Assembly (NCBI RefSeq): GCF_001665625.1
Contig: NZ_LZSY01000023.1
Location: 1-56,141, forward strand
DNA length: 56,141 nt
Source: Mycolicibacterium peregrinum
GTDB taxonomy: Bacteria; Actinomycetota; Actinomycetes; Mycobacteriales; Mycobacteriaceae
Direction: 5' to 3'
Both the position numbers and the translations under genes were made by a program. The stretch's first letter is position 1. Each line of letters starts with the position of its first letter. Below the pieces are notes generated by a model. It had not been told where the DNA came from, made no database searches, and was given only the letters and a program-made list of their open reading frames with translations. This document shows positions 1 to 9,578 of this stretch, one piece after another.

Positions 1-69
1 ACGCTGATGTCGCTGTCTTCCCACTGGTGCACCAGGGCACGGGTCTCGGCGTCGTCGACGCTGACCGTG
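1..69. repeat. Inverted (fold-back) segment at the window start
   Basis: Read on the minus strand, bases 1-69 encode a fluent peptide (TVSVDDAETRALVHQW, then EDSDISV). It reads like the segment that should sit just upstream of the transporter fragment that starts in plus orientation at about base 61. Bases 59-69 (CGCTGACCGTG) are the reverse complement of the start of that segment (CACGGTCAGCG), so the junction sits in 11 bases of inverted microhomology. This is the expected signature of a fold-back chimera at a contig end. A true inversion is possible but less likely. Confidence 0.7.
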
Positions 70-360
70 ATCGCCTCGCCCTACCGCGAAATCACCCGGC
101 CGGTGCTGGATTACGTCAAACGGGTGACGAAGGAATCGCCGCGCACGGTGGTGACGGTGTTCATCCCCGAATATGTGGTGGGGCACTGGTGGGAGCAGGT
201 GCTGCACAACCAGAGCGCGTTGCGGCTCAAGGGCCGGCTGCTGTTCATGCCGAACGTGATGGTGACTTCGGTTCCGTGGCAACTGAATTCGTCGGAGCGG
301 CTCAAGGCGCTGCAGCCTCGTGCCACTCCGGGCGACGCGCGCAGGGGATTTCTGGAATGA
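61..360 (+). CDS. C-terminal end of an APC-type amino-acid permease family protein (5' partial)
   Basis: This is the last ~100 codons of a larger protein. The readable sequence contains YREITRPVLDYV, FIPEYVVGHWWEQ and LLFMPNVMVTSVPWQL, which I associate with the cytoplasmic tail of the mycobacterial permease next to the TRAM methyltransferase (Rv2690c-like). It is probably an inner-membrane amino-acid/polyamine transporter, but no membrane segments are present here. The frame stays open upstream to base 1, but that part belongs to the inverted segment and should not be translated as this protein. The stop TGA (358-360) overlaps the next start as ATGA, so the two genes are probably translationally coupled. 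Confidence 0.7.
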   Translation: MTVIASPYREITRPVLDYVKRVTKESPRTVVTVFIPEYVVGHWWEQVLHNQSALRLKGRLLFMPNVMVTSVPWQLNSSERLKALQPRATPGDARRGFLE

Positions 361-1583
361 CGGAACTGACTCTGACCACGGGCCCGGCGGCCAACGGCGG
401 CAGCTGCGTGGCCCGCCACGACGGCCGCGTGGTGTTCGTCCGCTATGCCCTGCCCGGCGAGACCGTACGGGTCAAGGTGCTCGACGAGCGCGGATCGTAT
501 TGGCACGCAGAGGTTGTCGAGGTGATAGATCCGTCACCGGACCGGGTCGCGTCGCTGTGCCGGATCGCCGGCGTCGACGGTGCCGGGTGCTGCGATCTGG
601 CATTCGCCGAGCCCGGTGCGGCGCGTCGGCTCAAGGGCGCGGTGGTGGCCAACCAGCTGGCCCGGCTGGGCGGATACACCTGGGGCGACGAGCAGAGCGA
701 CGAGCCGCCCGCGGCCGAGCCGGTGGGTGCCGGTGACGTACTCGGCTGGCGCACCCGGGTACGGCTGGACACGACCGGCGACGGCCGGGCCGGGTTCCAC
801 CGCTACCACAGCGCGGAGCTGGTGACCGACCTCGACTGCGCACAGCTGCCGGCCGAGCTGACCGACGGATTGGCAGAGATGCGTTGGACCCCCGGCGCGC
901 ATGTGCACGCGGTGCTGGATTCCGACGGACGCAGGCACATCGTTCAGTCGGGCCCCAAGACCGGCCGCCGAGACGGTCGTGCGGCCGGTGCGAAGAGTCA
1001 GACGCGCGTGATCGAAGGCGAGTACGAGGCGGTGCAGCGCATCGGTGACCGGCAGTGGATGCTGCCGGTGACGGCGTTCTGGCAGGCCCACCGTGACGCG
1101 GCCGCCCTCTACAGCGGACTGGTAGCCGATCGGTCCGGCCTGCAGCCGGGCATGACGGCGTGGGATCTGTACGGCGGTGCCGGGGTCTTCGCCGCCGCGT
1201 TGGCCGAGCAGGTCGGGCCTGACGGACGGGTGCTGACGGTCGACACCTCCCGGGGGGCGTCGCGTGCCGCGCGCAGCGCGTTGGCCGACCTGCCCTGGGT
1301 CTCGGTGGTCACCGATTCGGTGCGGCGTGCGCTGTCCGCGCAGTCGGGACATCCCGATGTCGTGGTGCTCGATCCGCCGCGCACCGGTGCCGGGCGTGAG
1401 GTGATCGACGCGCTGGCCGCCACCGAGGCGCCGAGGGTCATCCACATCGGTTGTGAGGCTGCGTCATTCGCCCGCGACGTGGGGCTGTATCTGCGGCACG
1501 GGTACGCCGTGGAGGAATTGCGGGTGTTCGATTCCTTCCCGCTCACCCATCACGTGGAGTGCGTCGCCGTGCTGACCCGCTGA
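357..1583 (+). CDS. TRAM-domain class I SAM-dependent RNA methyltransferase (RumA/TrmA type)
   Basis: A 408-residue protein expected to put a methyl group on C5 of a uridine in rRNA or tRNA. An N-terminal TRAM-like RNA-binding region (about residues 1-60) is followed by Cys68, Cys78 and Cys79, plausible iron-sulphur ligands as in RumA. The SAM-binding motif DLYGGAG lies near residue 270, DPPRTGAG near 339, and the segment IGCEAASFARD carries the probable catalytic cysteine at about 366. The start at 357 was chosen because ATGA overlaps the upstream stop. A longer in-frame reading from base 27 would run through the permease gene and is rejected. It matches what I know of Rv2689c. The target nucleotide cannot be read from sequence. 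Confidence 0.9.
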   Translation: MTELTLTTGPAANGGSCVARHDGRVVFVRYALPGETVRVKVLDERGSYWHAEVVEVIDPSPDRVASLCRIAGVDGAGCCDLAFAEPGAARRLKGAVVANQLARLGGYTWGDEQSDEPPAAEPVGAGDVLGWRTRVRLDTTGDGRAGFHRYHSAELVTDLDCAQLPAELTDGLAEMRWTPGAHVHAVLDSDGRRHIVQSGPKTGRRDGRAAGAKSQTRVIEGEYEAVQRIGDRQWMLPVTAFWQAHRDAAALYSGLVADRSGLQPGMTAWDLYGGAGVFAAALAEQVGPDGRVLTVDTSRGASRAARSALADLPWVSVVTDSVRRALSAQSGHPDVVVLDPPRTGAGREVIDALAATEAPRVIHIGCEAASFARDVGLYLRHGYAVEELRVFDSFPLTHHVECVAVLTR

Positions 1584-1594
1584 ACGGGCCCGAC

Positions 1595-2683
1595 TCATTC
1601 CTGGGCGTCGGGGCCCATCGTGGGGGTGGGGAAGTGGGCGTAGGTGGCGCGATTACCGCCCTCGGCCTTCGACTGATTCATCGCCGTGTGGGCCAGGGTC
1701 ACCAGGGCGTCGACGATCTGCGGAGTGGGCAGTTCGGTCAGCGGACGCAGCTGGCTGCACGCGCTGCCGATGCTGGCGGTCAACCGCATGGGCGTGGTGG
1801 TCAGCGCCATGCGGATCCGGTTCACCAGGGGTGACGGATCGTTGGTCTTGAACACGTCGGCGATCAGGAACTCGCTGTCGGACACGTGGGCCAGTGGGAC
1901 CTTGTGGCGTACGGTCTCGCGGATCGCCTGGGCGACCGCGACGCGGGCGTGCAACGTGCTGTGGCTGCCGTCCATGTCGCTGAGCAGCGCCATGTCATCG
2001 ATGCCGACGGCCACGACCACCAGGTACTGGTCGTCGTGGCGGCTGTGGGAGCCGAGCATCGTGGCGGTGTGCATGTCGAAGGCCTCGCGGTTGAGCAGAC
2101 CGGTCAGCGGGTCGATCTCGCTCGGATGCTGGACGCGGTCGGGTTCGATCAGCTCGACCGCCATCCGGCACAGCGCCGAAGTGCTCAGGATCACCAGGAG
2201 CGCGACCAGCGTGCCGACGGCCCCCAGCCAGACGTCGGTGAGGCCCACCCGGACCCCGAGGAAGGCCACCACGGCGCCGGAGGCCACCCAGGTCAGGTGC
2301 AGTACCCGGCGGCTGTGCAGGAATGCGGTGTAGGCGGTGATCAGGCTCAACGAACTGGAACCCATGAGGCCGACTACCGGATCCACCAGCAGGATGCAGG
2401 TCGCCGCGATGCAGGCCGTCCCGAGGGTCACGACGGCCCACGACTGGGTGCGGCTGGGCCACTGCCGCCGCCACCACCACTGCGCCAGGGTCAGGCCGCC
2501 GATGCCGACCGCCACCGCGACGTACTGGAGGCCGCCGCGTGGCCCCATCGGACTGACCAGCAACAGCAATGGCACCAGACTCAGTCCGACGATGGTGACC
2601 CCGACGAGGCGCTGCATACCGGCGCGCTTGCCCTGCGCTGCCAGCAAGGCAGTACGCGCGTAATAGTGATCGAATGGACTCAA
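1595..2683 (-). CDS. Membrane-anchored GGDEF-domain protein with a degenerate signature
   Basis: A 362-residue protein with about six hydrophobic segments in residues 25-175, then a GGDEF-like domain. The domain entry motif DPLTGLLNREAF is well kept, but the signature GG(D/E)EF is replaced by SDSEF (in HVSDSEFLIAD). Both glycines needed for nucleotide binding are lost, so diguanylate cyclase activity is unlikely. It may be a c-di-GMP-linked pseudo-enzyme or signalling scaffold. The assigned start is TTG at 2683. An ATG 22 codons downstream is an alternative, but it would remove the conserved-looking N-terminus. The gene is convergent with the methyltransferase (11-base gap) and divergent from nhaA. 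Confidence 0.75.
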   Translation of the reverse strand: MSPFDHYYARTALLAAQGKRAGMQRLVGVTIVGLSLVPLLLLVSPMGPRGGLQYVAVAVGIGGLTLAQWWWRRQWPSRTQSWAVVTLGTACIAATCILLVDPVVGLMGSSSLSLITAYTAFLHSRRVLHLTWVASGAVVAFLGVRVGLTDVWLGAVGTLVALLVILSTSALCRMAVELIEPDRVQHPSEIDPLTGLLNREAFDMHTATMLGSHSRHDDQYLVVVAVGIDDMALLSDMDGSHSTLHARVAVAQAIRETVRHKVPLAHVSDSEFLIADVFKTNDPSPLVNRIRMALTTTPMRLTASIGSACSQLRPLTELPTPQIVDALVTLAHTAMNQSKAEGGNRATYAHFPTPTMGPDAQE

Positions 2684-2871
2684 CCAGCACCCCGGAGTAA
2701 TCGACTTCGCCTACACCCTACGTAATCATGATGGTCGGCGTTTCGCCGCCGGTTCGAGGCGCTGCCACGGACTTCGTCGATATTTGCTCACGTACCGCAC
2801 CTGTTAGCGTGAACCGCAGGTGTGCCGGGAAGTCTGGTCGGCGTTCGATGCATGCTGACCTCAGGAGCCCG

Positions 2872-4164
2872 ATGACCAATCGCCGTTTACCCACCAGCCG
2901 ACGCCTGCTCGCGCGCGGGTCGTGGCCGGAGTGGCAGCGGGTCTCTGATCTGCTGCGCACCGAGACCGTCGGCGGGGCGTTGCTGCTGGCCGCCGCCGGC
3001 GCGGCGCTGGTCTGGGCGAACTCCCCGTGGTCGAGCGGCTATCACCGGCTCTCGGAATTTGTCGTCGGCCCGCAGTCGCTGCACCTGAACCTGAGCCTGT
3101 CGGCCTGGGCCGCCGACGGGCTGTTGGCCGTCTTCTTCTTCGTCGTGGGCGTGGAGCTCAAGCGTGAATTCGTCGCGGGCGACCTGCGTGACCCGGCCCG
3201 TGCCGCGCTGCCGATCGCGGCGGCCGTCGGCGGCATGGTGGTGCCCGCGGCGATCTTCGTCGGGATCAACATGTTCTCGGGCCATCCGGAGAACCTCGGC
3301 GGGTGGGCGGTCCCCATCGCCACCGACATCGCTTTCGCGTTGGCGGTGCTGGCCGTGGTGTCCACCCACCTGCCCGCGGCGCTGCGGATCTTCCTGCTGA
3401 CCCTGGCAGTGGTCGACGACCTGCTGGCCATCACGGTGATCGCCGTTTTCTTCACCGATGACGTGGCGCTCGGGCCGTTGGCCGCCGCGCTGATTCCCAT
3501 CGCGCTGTATGCGTTTGCTGTGCAGCGGGGTGTGCGCCAGTGGTGGATCCTGATGCCGCCGGCGATCGTGGCCTGGGCGCTCGTCCATGCCAGTGGTGTG
3601 CACGCCACCGTGGCCGGGGTGGTGCTCGGGTTCACCGTTCCGGTCCTGGGCCGCCACGCGTCGGCCAAGCACTTCGAACACCTCGTACGCCCGCTGTCGG
3701 CAGGGTTTGCCGTGCCGGTGTTCGCGTTCTTCGCGGCGGGCGTGACGGTCGGTGGTTGGTCGGGTTTCGCCGGCGCCCTGTCACACCCGGTGACCATCGG
3801 GGTGATCGCCGGCCTGGTGCTCGGTAAACCCATCGGCGTGCTGGCCACCACGTATCTGCTGGCCCGCTTCACCCACGCGAGCCTGGACGAGGATCTCGCC
3901 TGGCGGGACGTGCTCGGTGTGGCGATGTTGGCCGGGATCGGATTCACGGTCTCGCTGCTCATCGGTGAACTGGCCTTCGGGCACTCCACCGTGGCCGACG
4001 ACGACGTGAAGATCGCTGTGGTCACCGGATCGGTCGTGGCAGGCCTGCTCGCGTCGGTCGTCCTGGTGTCGCGCAATGCCGCATATCGCCGTATTCACCA
4101 GCTGGAGACGGTCGACGCCGACAACGACGGTGTGCCCGATATCTATCAGCCTCGACAGGACTGA
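2872..4164 (+). CDS. nhaA: Na+/H+ antiporter NhaA
   Basis: A 430-residue integral membrane protein that exchanges cytoplasmic Na+ or Li+ for protons, supporting pH and salt homeostasis. About 11-12 membrane segments are visible. Family marks are [24 protein letters not shown] with Asp152, and VVDDLLAI with the paired Asp182-Asp183 that correspond to the ion-binding aspartates of E. coli NhaA. The start at 2872 is preceded by AGGAG at 2863-2867. Longer in-frame starts from 2728 lack a comparable site and would add a non-membrane extension. The last ~25 residues ([13 protein letters not shown]) form a hydrophilic acidic tail that looks like a calcium-binding loop. Confidence 0.93.
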   Translation: MTNRRLPTSRRLLARGSWPEWQRVSDLLRTETVGGALLLAAAGAALVWANSPWSSGYHRLSEFVVGPQSLHLNLSLSAWAADGLLAVFFFVVGVELKREFVAGDLRDPARAALPIAAAVGGMVVPAAIFVGINMFSGHPENLGGWAVPIATDIAFALAVLAVVSTHLPAALRIFLLTLAVVDDLLAITVIAVFFTDDVALGPLAAALIPIALYAFAVQRGVRQWWILMPPAIVAWALVHASGVHATVAGVVLGFTVPVLGRHASAKHFEHLVRPLSAGFAVPVFAFFAAGVTVGGWSGFAGALSHPVTIGVIAGLVLGKPIGVLATTYLLARFTHASLDEDLAWRDVLGVAMLAGIGFTVSLLIGELAFGHSTVADDDVKIAVVTGSVVAGLLASVVLVSRNAAYRRIHQLETVDADNDGVPDIYQPRQD

Positions 4165-4192
4165 CTTCGGGATGCGTGCGTACACTGGCTGG

Positions 4193-6106
4193 ATGCTTGA
4201 ACAGGTCCGCGGTCCCGCTGATCTGCAGCACCTGTCACAGTCCGAGTTGACTGATTTGGCACAGGAAATCCGTCAGTTCCTGATCCACAAGGTCGCTGCA
4301 ACCGGCGGACATCTCGGCCCCAACCTGGGGGTCGTCGAACTCACCTTGGCGCTGCATCGCGTGTTCGATTCGCCACACGATCCGATCGTCTTCGACACCG
4401 GTCATCAGGCCTACGTGCACAAGATGCTGACCGGCCGCGCACAGGATTTCGACAGCCTGCGGTGCAAGGACGGTCTGTCCGGGTACCCGTCGCGCAGCGA
4501 GAGCGAGCACGACTGGGTGGAGTCCAGCCACGCCAGCACGGCGCTGTCCTATGCCGACGGTCTGGCCAAGGCCTTCGAGCTGACCGGGCACCGCAATCGC
4601 CACGTGGTGGCGGTGGTCGGTGACGGCGCTCTGACCGGTGGCATGTGCTGGGAGGCGCTGAACAACATCGCCACGGGTGGCCGGCCGGTGGTCATCGTCG
4701 TCAACGACAACGGCCGCAGCTACGCGCCCACCATCGGCGGCTTCGCCGACCATCTCGCGGGCCTGCGGTTGCAGCCGGGCTACGAGCGGATCCTGGAGGA
4801 GGGCCGCAAGGCGGTCCGTGGGCTGCCCGTCGTCGGCGAGTTCTGCTACCAGTGCATGCACAGCATCAAGGCCGGCATCAAAGATGCGATCGCCCCGCAG
4901 GTGATGTTCACCGATCTGGGCATCAAGTACGTCGGCCCGATCGACGGTCACGACGAGCATGCCGTGGAGAACGCGCTGCGCCATGCCCGCGGCTTCAAGG
5001 CCCCGGTGATCGTGCACGTGGTGACCCGCAAGGGGATGGGCTACGCGCATGCCGAGAACGACGAGGCCGATCAGATGCACGCCTGTGGCGTCATCGATCC
5101 CGAGACGGGGCTGCCGACGAAGGCTTCCGCTCCCGGTTGGACGTCGGTGTTCTCCGACGAGCTGGTCAAGGCCGGCGCCAAACGGCGCGATGTCGTGGCG
5201 ATCACCGCGGCCATGCCGGGGCCCACGGGTTTGAGTGCGTTCCGGGACCGGTTCCCGGACAGGTTCTTTGACGTGGGTATCGCCGAGCAGCACGCCATGA
5301 CCTCGGCGGCCGGCCTGGCCATGGGTGGCCTGCATCCGGTCGTGGCCCTCTACTCCACGTTCCTCAACCGCGCGTTCGACCAGCTGATGATGGATGTGGC
5401 ACTGCACAAGCTGCCGGTCACCATGGTGCTGGACCGGGCCGGTGTCACCGGGCCCGACGGGGCCAGCCACAACGGGGTCTGGGACCTGTCGGTGCTGGGC
5501 ATCATCCCGGGCATCCGGGTCGCGGCCCCTCGTGACGGTGCCTCCTTGCGGGAGGAATTCGGGGAGGCGCTCGCGGTCAACGACGGCCCGACGGCGCTGC
5601 GGTTCCCCAAGGGTGATGTGGGCGAAGACATTCCGGCGCTTGAGCGGCGCGGCGGCATCGACGTTCTTGCCGTTCCGGCCGAAGGGCTGACCGACGACGT
5701 GCTGCTGGTCGCGGTGGGATCGTTCGCGTCGATGGCGTTGGCCGTCGCCGAGCGGCTGCGCAACCAGGGCATCGGTGTCACCGTGGTCGATCCGCGCTGG
5801 GTGCTACCGGTTCCGGATGTCGTCGGTGAGTTGGCCCGTCGGCACAAGCTGGTGGTCACGGTCGAGGACAACGGCGTGCACGGCGGCATCGGTTCCTCGG
5901 TGTCGGCGGCGCTGCGCCACGCCGAGATCGACGTGCCATGCCGGGATCTCGGTGTCCCGCAGGTGTTCCAGGAGCATGCCTCGCGTGGGGAGGTGCTCGC
6001 TGCCGTCGGTCTGACCGATCAGCACATCGCCCGCCAGATCACGGGGTGGATCGCCGCGATCGGCGCGCGGGTGGGCGAGCAGGAAGTCAGCCACCAGGTC
6101 GACTAG
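4193..6106 (+). CDS. dxs: 1-deoxy-D-xylulose-5-phosphate synthase
   Basis: A 637-residue thiamine-diphosphate enzyme that condenses pyruvate with glyceraldehyde 3-phosphate, the first step of the MEP route to isoprenoids (menaquinone, decaprenyl phosphate). Visible marks: [16 protein letters not shown] near the N-terminus, the TPP motif GDGALTGG around Asp144, and DVGIAEQHA with Glu365, the glutamate that activates the cofactor. The start at 4193 is preceded by TACACT (4181-4186) at leaderless spacing, so the mRNA may begin at the ATG. It lies 28 bases after nhaA. Its TAG stop lies in CTAG (6103-6106), which also supplies the stop of the convergent gene. Confidence 0.96.
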   Translation: MLEQVRGPADLQHLSQSELTDLAQEIRQFLIHKVAATGGHLGPNLGVVELTLALHRVFDSPHDPIVFDTGHQAYVHKMLTGRAQDFDSLRCKDGLSGYPSRSESEHDWVESSHASTALSYADGLAKAFELTGHRNRHVVAVVGDGALTGGMCWEALNNIATGGRPVVIVVNDNGRSYAPTIGGFADHLAGLRLQPGYERILEEGRKAVRGLPVVGEFCYQCMHSIKAGIKDAIAPQVMFTDLGIKYVGPIDGHDEHAVENALRHARGFKAPVIVHVVTRKGMGYAHAENDEADQMHACGVIDPETGLPTKASAPGWTSVFSDELVKAGAKRRDVVAITAAMPGPTGLSAFRDRFPDRFFDVGIAEQHAMTSAAGLAMGGLHPVVALYSTFLNRAFDQLMMDVALHKLPVTMVLDRAGVTGPDGASHNGVWDLSVLGIIPGIRVAAPRDGASLREEFGEALAVNDGPTALRFPKGDVGEDIPALERRGGIDVLAVPAEGLTDDVLLVAVGSFASMALAVAERLRNQGIGVTVVDPRWVLPVPDVVGELARRHKLVVTVEDNGVHGGIGSSVSAALRHAEIDVPCRDLGVPQVFQEHASRGEVLAAVGLTDQHIARQITGWIAAIGARVGEQEVSHQVD

Positions 6107-6606
6107 GAATCGTCCGGTTTGTCGCGCATGTGGTCGGCGCCGCGGCGCTGCAGTCGCAACACGTAGATGGCGATCGCCAGGACGAGCACCAGGCCGCCGA
6201 GCACGCCGACCTGAACGATCGCTCGGGCGAACTCCGGCCCTTTGTCGAGCAGCTTGGCCGCGTCCACCGACACCACGACGATTTCCTTGATGCAGGCCAG
6301 GATGCCGACGATCAGGAACGGCTCGGCAACCAGCTCACGCGAGCGCAGTGAGGTCCGCACCGCGTAGAGCAGTTCCACGAAGATGAAGACCAGTAACAGT
6401 CCGTCGAGCAATTCCAGCATGACGGGGGTGGTCGGACTGCCGCCCAGTCGCAGCAAGGTGTTGACCTGCGCGACGATCAGCACGACGGACCCGACGAGCA
6501 GTAGTGCCGCGATCGACCAGTAGACCCCGTCCTCGGCGATCCTCAGGGCACGGTCGGCGAAACGCTCTCGTTCCTGTTCGTCTTCGGCTTCCTGCTGCTG
6601 CGCCAC
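6103..6606 (-). CDS. PsiE-like small membrane protein
   Basis: A 167-residue protein with a charged N-terminal helix and four hydrophobic segments (about residues 30-50, 65-85, 95-115 and 128-150). The arrangement and the segment [18 protein letters not shown] match the phosphate-starvation-inducible PsiE family, whose biochemical role is unknown. The start is GTG at 6606. The stop TAG is read from the same CTAG that ends dxs on the other strand. No Pho-box could be recognised upstream, so phosphate control is not supported by the sequence. Confidence 0.7.
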   Translation of the reverse strand: MAQQQEAEDEQERERFADRALRIAEDGVYWSIAALLLVGSVVLIVAQVNTLLRLGGSPTTPVMLELLDGLLLVFIFVELLYAVRTSLRSRELVAEPFLIVGILACIKEIVVVSVDAAKLLDKGPEFARAIVQVGVLGGLVLVLAIAIYVLRLQRRGADHMRDKPDDS

Positions 6607-6706
6607 CGCACTGACGATATGCCAGTCCCCGCGTCACCACGGGCGAATCAGGTCGCGATCGCCGGCCGCGGAGCAGGCGTCACCCCTCCTCAACTACGTT
6701 GCAGAG

Positions 6707-7606
6707 ATGGACGGCGAACTGCAGAACTGGAAGGACGCCGGGCAGTCTTTCGACTACCTGGGCTTCGACATCTTCTACCGGGTCGAGGGTAGTGGGCCGA
6801 ATCTTCTTCTCATCCACGGCTATCCGTTCAACTCCTGGGACTGGTCACTGATCTGGCCCACGTTGACCGAGCGGTTCACCGTCATCGCGCCGGACATGAT
6901 CGGGATGGGGTTCTCCGACAAGCCCGTGGCTTACGGCTACACGGTGCCCGACCACGCCGACATGCACGAGGCGCTGCTGGATCACCTCGGCGTCGGCAGT
7001 GCCCACATCCTGGCCCACGACCTGGGGGATTCGGTGGGCCAGGAACTGCTGGCCCGCCACCGGTTCGGTGACCGGTCCTACGGCGCACTGAACATCGAAT
7101 CGATCACCTGGCTCAACGGCGGACTGTTCAACGAGGCCTACACGCCGCGGCTGCTGCAGAAGGCGATGTCACGAACCCCGTTGGGCGACATCATGAGTCC
7201 GCTGCAGGGCAGCCGGTTCTCACGTCGGCTGGTGGAGCCCACCATCCGGGAAATGTTCGGGGTGAATACCAAACCGTCGCAGGAGCTGATGGAGAAGTTC
7301 CACCAGATCCTTGAGTTCAACGACGGGAAGCGGGTCGTCCACAAGGTCGGTCGGTTCGTCAACGACCGCTATACCCACCGCAACCGGTGGGTGCGGGCCA
7401 TGCGGGAGACCGACGTGTCGATGCGGCTGATCGACGGGCCGTCGGACCCGAACTCCGGGCGGCACATGGCGAAGCGCTACCTCGAGGTCATCCCTGACCC
7501 GGACGTGGTGATGCTTGCCGATGACATCGCGCACTGGCCGCAGATCGAGGATCCGCAGGGCGTGCTGACGCACTTCCTCGCCCACATCGACCGGGTGGGC
7601 GGATGA
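6707..7606 (+). CDS. Alpha/beta hydrolase with an aspartate nucleophile (MEST / haloalkane dehalogenase-like)
   Basis: A 299-residue cytoplasmic alpha/beta hydrolase. The oxyanion-hole motif HGYPFNSWDW comes first, then the nucleophile elbow AHDLGDSVGQELL. Asp105 sits where serine hydrolases have the GxSxG serine, and His276 in AHWPQIEDP is the likely catalytic histidine. An Asp nucleophile is typical of haloalkane dehalogenases and epoxide hydrolases. The HDLGD form, rather than HDWGG, points to the MEST-like branch, whose substrates are unknown. It is a single gene, convergent with the RNase D gene 12 bases on. Confidence 0.8.
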   Translation: MDGELQNWKDAGQSFDYLGFDIFYRVEGSGPNLLLIHGYPFNSWDWSLIWPTLTERFTVIAPDMIGMGFSDKPVAYGYTVPDHADMHEALLDHLGVGSAHILAHDLGDSVGQELLARHRFGDRSYGALNIESITWLNGGLFNEAYTPRLLQKAMSRTPLGDIMSPLQGSRFSRRLVEPTIREMFGVNTKPSQELMEKFHQILEFNDGKRVVHKVGRFVNDRYTHRNRWVRAMRETDVSMRLIDGPSDPNSGRHMAKRYLEVIPDPDVVMLADDIAHWPQIEDPQGVLTHFLAHIDRVGG

Positions 7607-7618
7607 AGTATCGGTGGT

Positions 7619-8884
7619 TCAGTCGGTACTGAGCGCGGCGGCCAGCACCGGCACCGTCAGTTCCCGCTGCCACGGCCGGACGTTGGCCTCGACGAGGAAT
7701 TCCTCCACTGCTGTGGCCACATCGGCGACAGGACGCCAGTCCCAGCACAGCCGGCGCACCACTTCTGGCGTGATGAGGTTCTCGGCGGGTACCGAGACCC
7801 GTTGCGACAGTTCGGCCAGACCGGCCTTGGCGGCTTCGAGGCGGGCCGCGGCTTCCGGTTTGCGTCTGGCCCACCGCGCCGCGGGTGGCGGCCCGCTCTG
7901 AGCCTCGTTGGCCTCGGGCGGATCGGTGTTGTCCCTGGCCCGGGCCAGCGCGTCCAGCCAGACCTTCGCGCTCTTGCGCTGTTTGGCGCCGCCGAAGACC
8001 GGCAGGGCGATCAGTTCCTCGACCGTCTTGGGGTCGGTCGTGGCGGCGTTGATGATCGCCGCGTCGGGCAGGATCCGTCCGGGTGCGATGTCGCGTCCGC
8101 GGGCGATGGTGTCGCGGGTGGTCCACAACTCGCGTACCGCCGCCAGTGCCTGCGGGTTGCGCACCTTGTGGATACCAGAGGTGCGCCGCCACCGGTCACG
8201 CCGGGTGGGTTGGGCGACGTAGGTGCGCAGATACTCGAATTCTTGTGTCGCCCAGTCGGTCTTGCCCTGCTCATCGAGGACCGCGGCGATTGCGTTGCGC
8301 AGCTCCAGCAGCACCTCGACGTCCAGGGCGGCGTAGTTGAGCCAATCCGCGGGCAGCGGGCGTTTGGACCAGTCGGCCGCGCCGTGGCCCTTCATCAGCT
8401 GCAGGCCGAGCAGCCGCTGGACCATCGCCGCGAGGTTCACCCGCTCGAAACCGGCCAGTCGGCCGGCCAGTTCGGTGTCATAGAGCTTGCCCGGGCGCAG
8501 GCCGATCTCGGACAGGCACGGCAGGTCCTGGTCGGCGGCGTGCAGGACCCATTCGTCCTGGGACAGGGCATCGGCCACCGGCGCCATCGCGTCGATGGGG
8601 GAGCCGCCGTGGTTGACCGGGTCGATCAGCGCGGTACCCGAACCCACGCGGCGGATCTGCACCAGATATGCGCGGTTGGAGTAGCGGAAGCCCGAGGCGC
8701 GTTCCGCGTCGATCGCGAACGGGCCGCTGCCCTTGGCCAGAGATGTTGCCGCAGAGGAGATTTCACTCGCGGTGACGCAGACATCGGGTACCCCTTCGGC
8801 AGGGGAGAGCAGCGGGGTCGATTCGGCCTCGTCGGGCTCGGCAGCGCCTGGGTCTGTTGAGACTTGAGGGTTTTCGTCGGTCAT
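7619..8884 (-). CDS. rnd: Ribonuclease D with HRDC domain
   Basis: A 421-residue 3'-5' exoribonuclease of the DEDD family, expected to trim tRNA and other small-RNA 3' ends. The N-terminal ~40 residues are acidic and probably disordered. The exonuclease domain starts with FAIDAERASG (Asp59 and Glu61 as metal ligands), with further acidic ligands in HAADQDLP and in NYAALDVEVL. The HRDC domain lies around residues 235-310. It is transcribed with the DUF3000 gene, whose stop lies one base upstream of this ATG. Confidence 0.92.
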   Translation of the reverse strand: MTDENPQVSTDPGAAEPDEAESTPLLSPAEGVPDVCVTASEISSAATSLAKGSGPFAIDAERASGFRYSNRAYLVQIRRVGSGTALIDPVNHGGSPIDAMAPVADALSQDEWVLHAADQDLPCLSEIGLRPGKLYDTELAGRLAGFERVNLAAMVQRLLGLQLMKGHGAADWSKRPLPADWLNYAALDVEVLLELRNAIAAVLDEQGKTDWATQEFEYLRTYVAQPTRRDRWRRTSGIHKVRNPQALAAVRELWTTRDTIARGRDIAPGRILPDAAIINAATTDPKTVEELIALPVFGGAKQRKSAKVWLDALARARDNTDPPEANEAQSGPPPAARWARRKPEAAARLEAAKAGLAELSQRVSVPAENLITPEVVRRLCWDWRPVADVATAVEEFLVEANVRPWQRELTVPVLAAALSTD

Positions 8885-8885
8885 G

Positions 8886-9467
8886 TCAAGCGCGCGTGCG
8901 GGAACTCAGGTCGGTGACACCGGCCGGCGGCAACCCGGCGGCGTGCTCGAGAACTTCGCAGAATGCCTCCACATGCGGCCCCAACTCCAGATCGGTGGCG
9001 GTCCAGGAGGCCCGCAGCTCGAGCTGATGTGCCCGTGGCGGGCCGGAGATGTCGCCGTAGCGGACCGAGGTGGTGGCGGTGACGGTGCCGCCCAGCGCGG
9101 TGACGTGCTCGGCGCGGGTCTCCAGGGCGTCCACCAACCAGCTCCAGGCCACCTCGGGCAGGAGCGGGTCGACGGCCTCGCTGGAGTCCAGGTCGGCCTG
9201 GATGTAGGCGACCAGCCGCATGGTGCCGTCCCAGGCCTCGGCGCCTTCGGGGTCGTGCAGCAGGATCAACCGCCCGAACGCGTCGCCCTCGGAGCGCTCC
9301 GGGACGACCGTCGTCTCGGGATGTCGGACCTCGGCGCCCAGCGCATAGCTGTACGGCGCCAGCCGCTGGGGCGGTCGTATCGGACCCAGCTCGATTTCCG
9401 GCCGTACGGTGGTGGCGCTCATCGCCGCCACCGCCGTCCGGAACTGGGCCGGTTCGGCAGAGGTCAC
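8886..9467 (-). CDS. DUF3000 family protein
   Basis: A 193-residue protein of unknown function, found in actinobacteria next to RNase D (Rv2680-like by position). No membrane segment or signal peptide is seen, and no catalytic motif is recognised. The start GTG at 9467 was chosen because a longer in-frame version (to 9644) would overlap the start of the divergent hemE gene and encode an unlikely basic N-terminus. It forms a two-gene unit with rnd (one-base gap). The conserved pairing suggests a role linked to RNA processing, but this is inference only. Confidence 0.8.
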   Translation of the reverse strand: MTSAEPAQFRTAVAAMSATTVRPEIELGPIRPPQRLAPYSYALGAEVRHPETTVVPERSEGDAFGRLILLHDPEGAEAWDGTMRLVAYIQADLDSSEAVDPLLPEVAWSWLVDALETRAEHVTALGGTVTATTSVRYGDISGPPRAHQLELRASWTATDLELGPHVEAFCEVLEHAAGLPPAGVTDLSSRTRA

Positions 9468-9578
9468 GGCTTTTGACGCTAGCTGATAAGGCAACGACGG
9501 TACGCAGGCGCGCCGGAGTGAGGCAGTCACGAACCGGCAACGGCCCGCGTCAGACGGGTCGTGGCACCATAGGAGCCG

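Noticed and set aside
27..356. In-frame N-terminal extension of the TRAM methyltransferase
   Set aside because: It would overlap the permease fragment in another frame, and the ATGA coupling gives a natural start at 357.
2684..2871. Riboswitch or structured leader upstream of nhaA
   Set aside because: Some short inverted repeats exist, but no conserved riboswitch pattern could be recognised.
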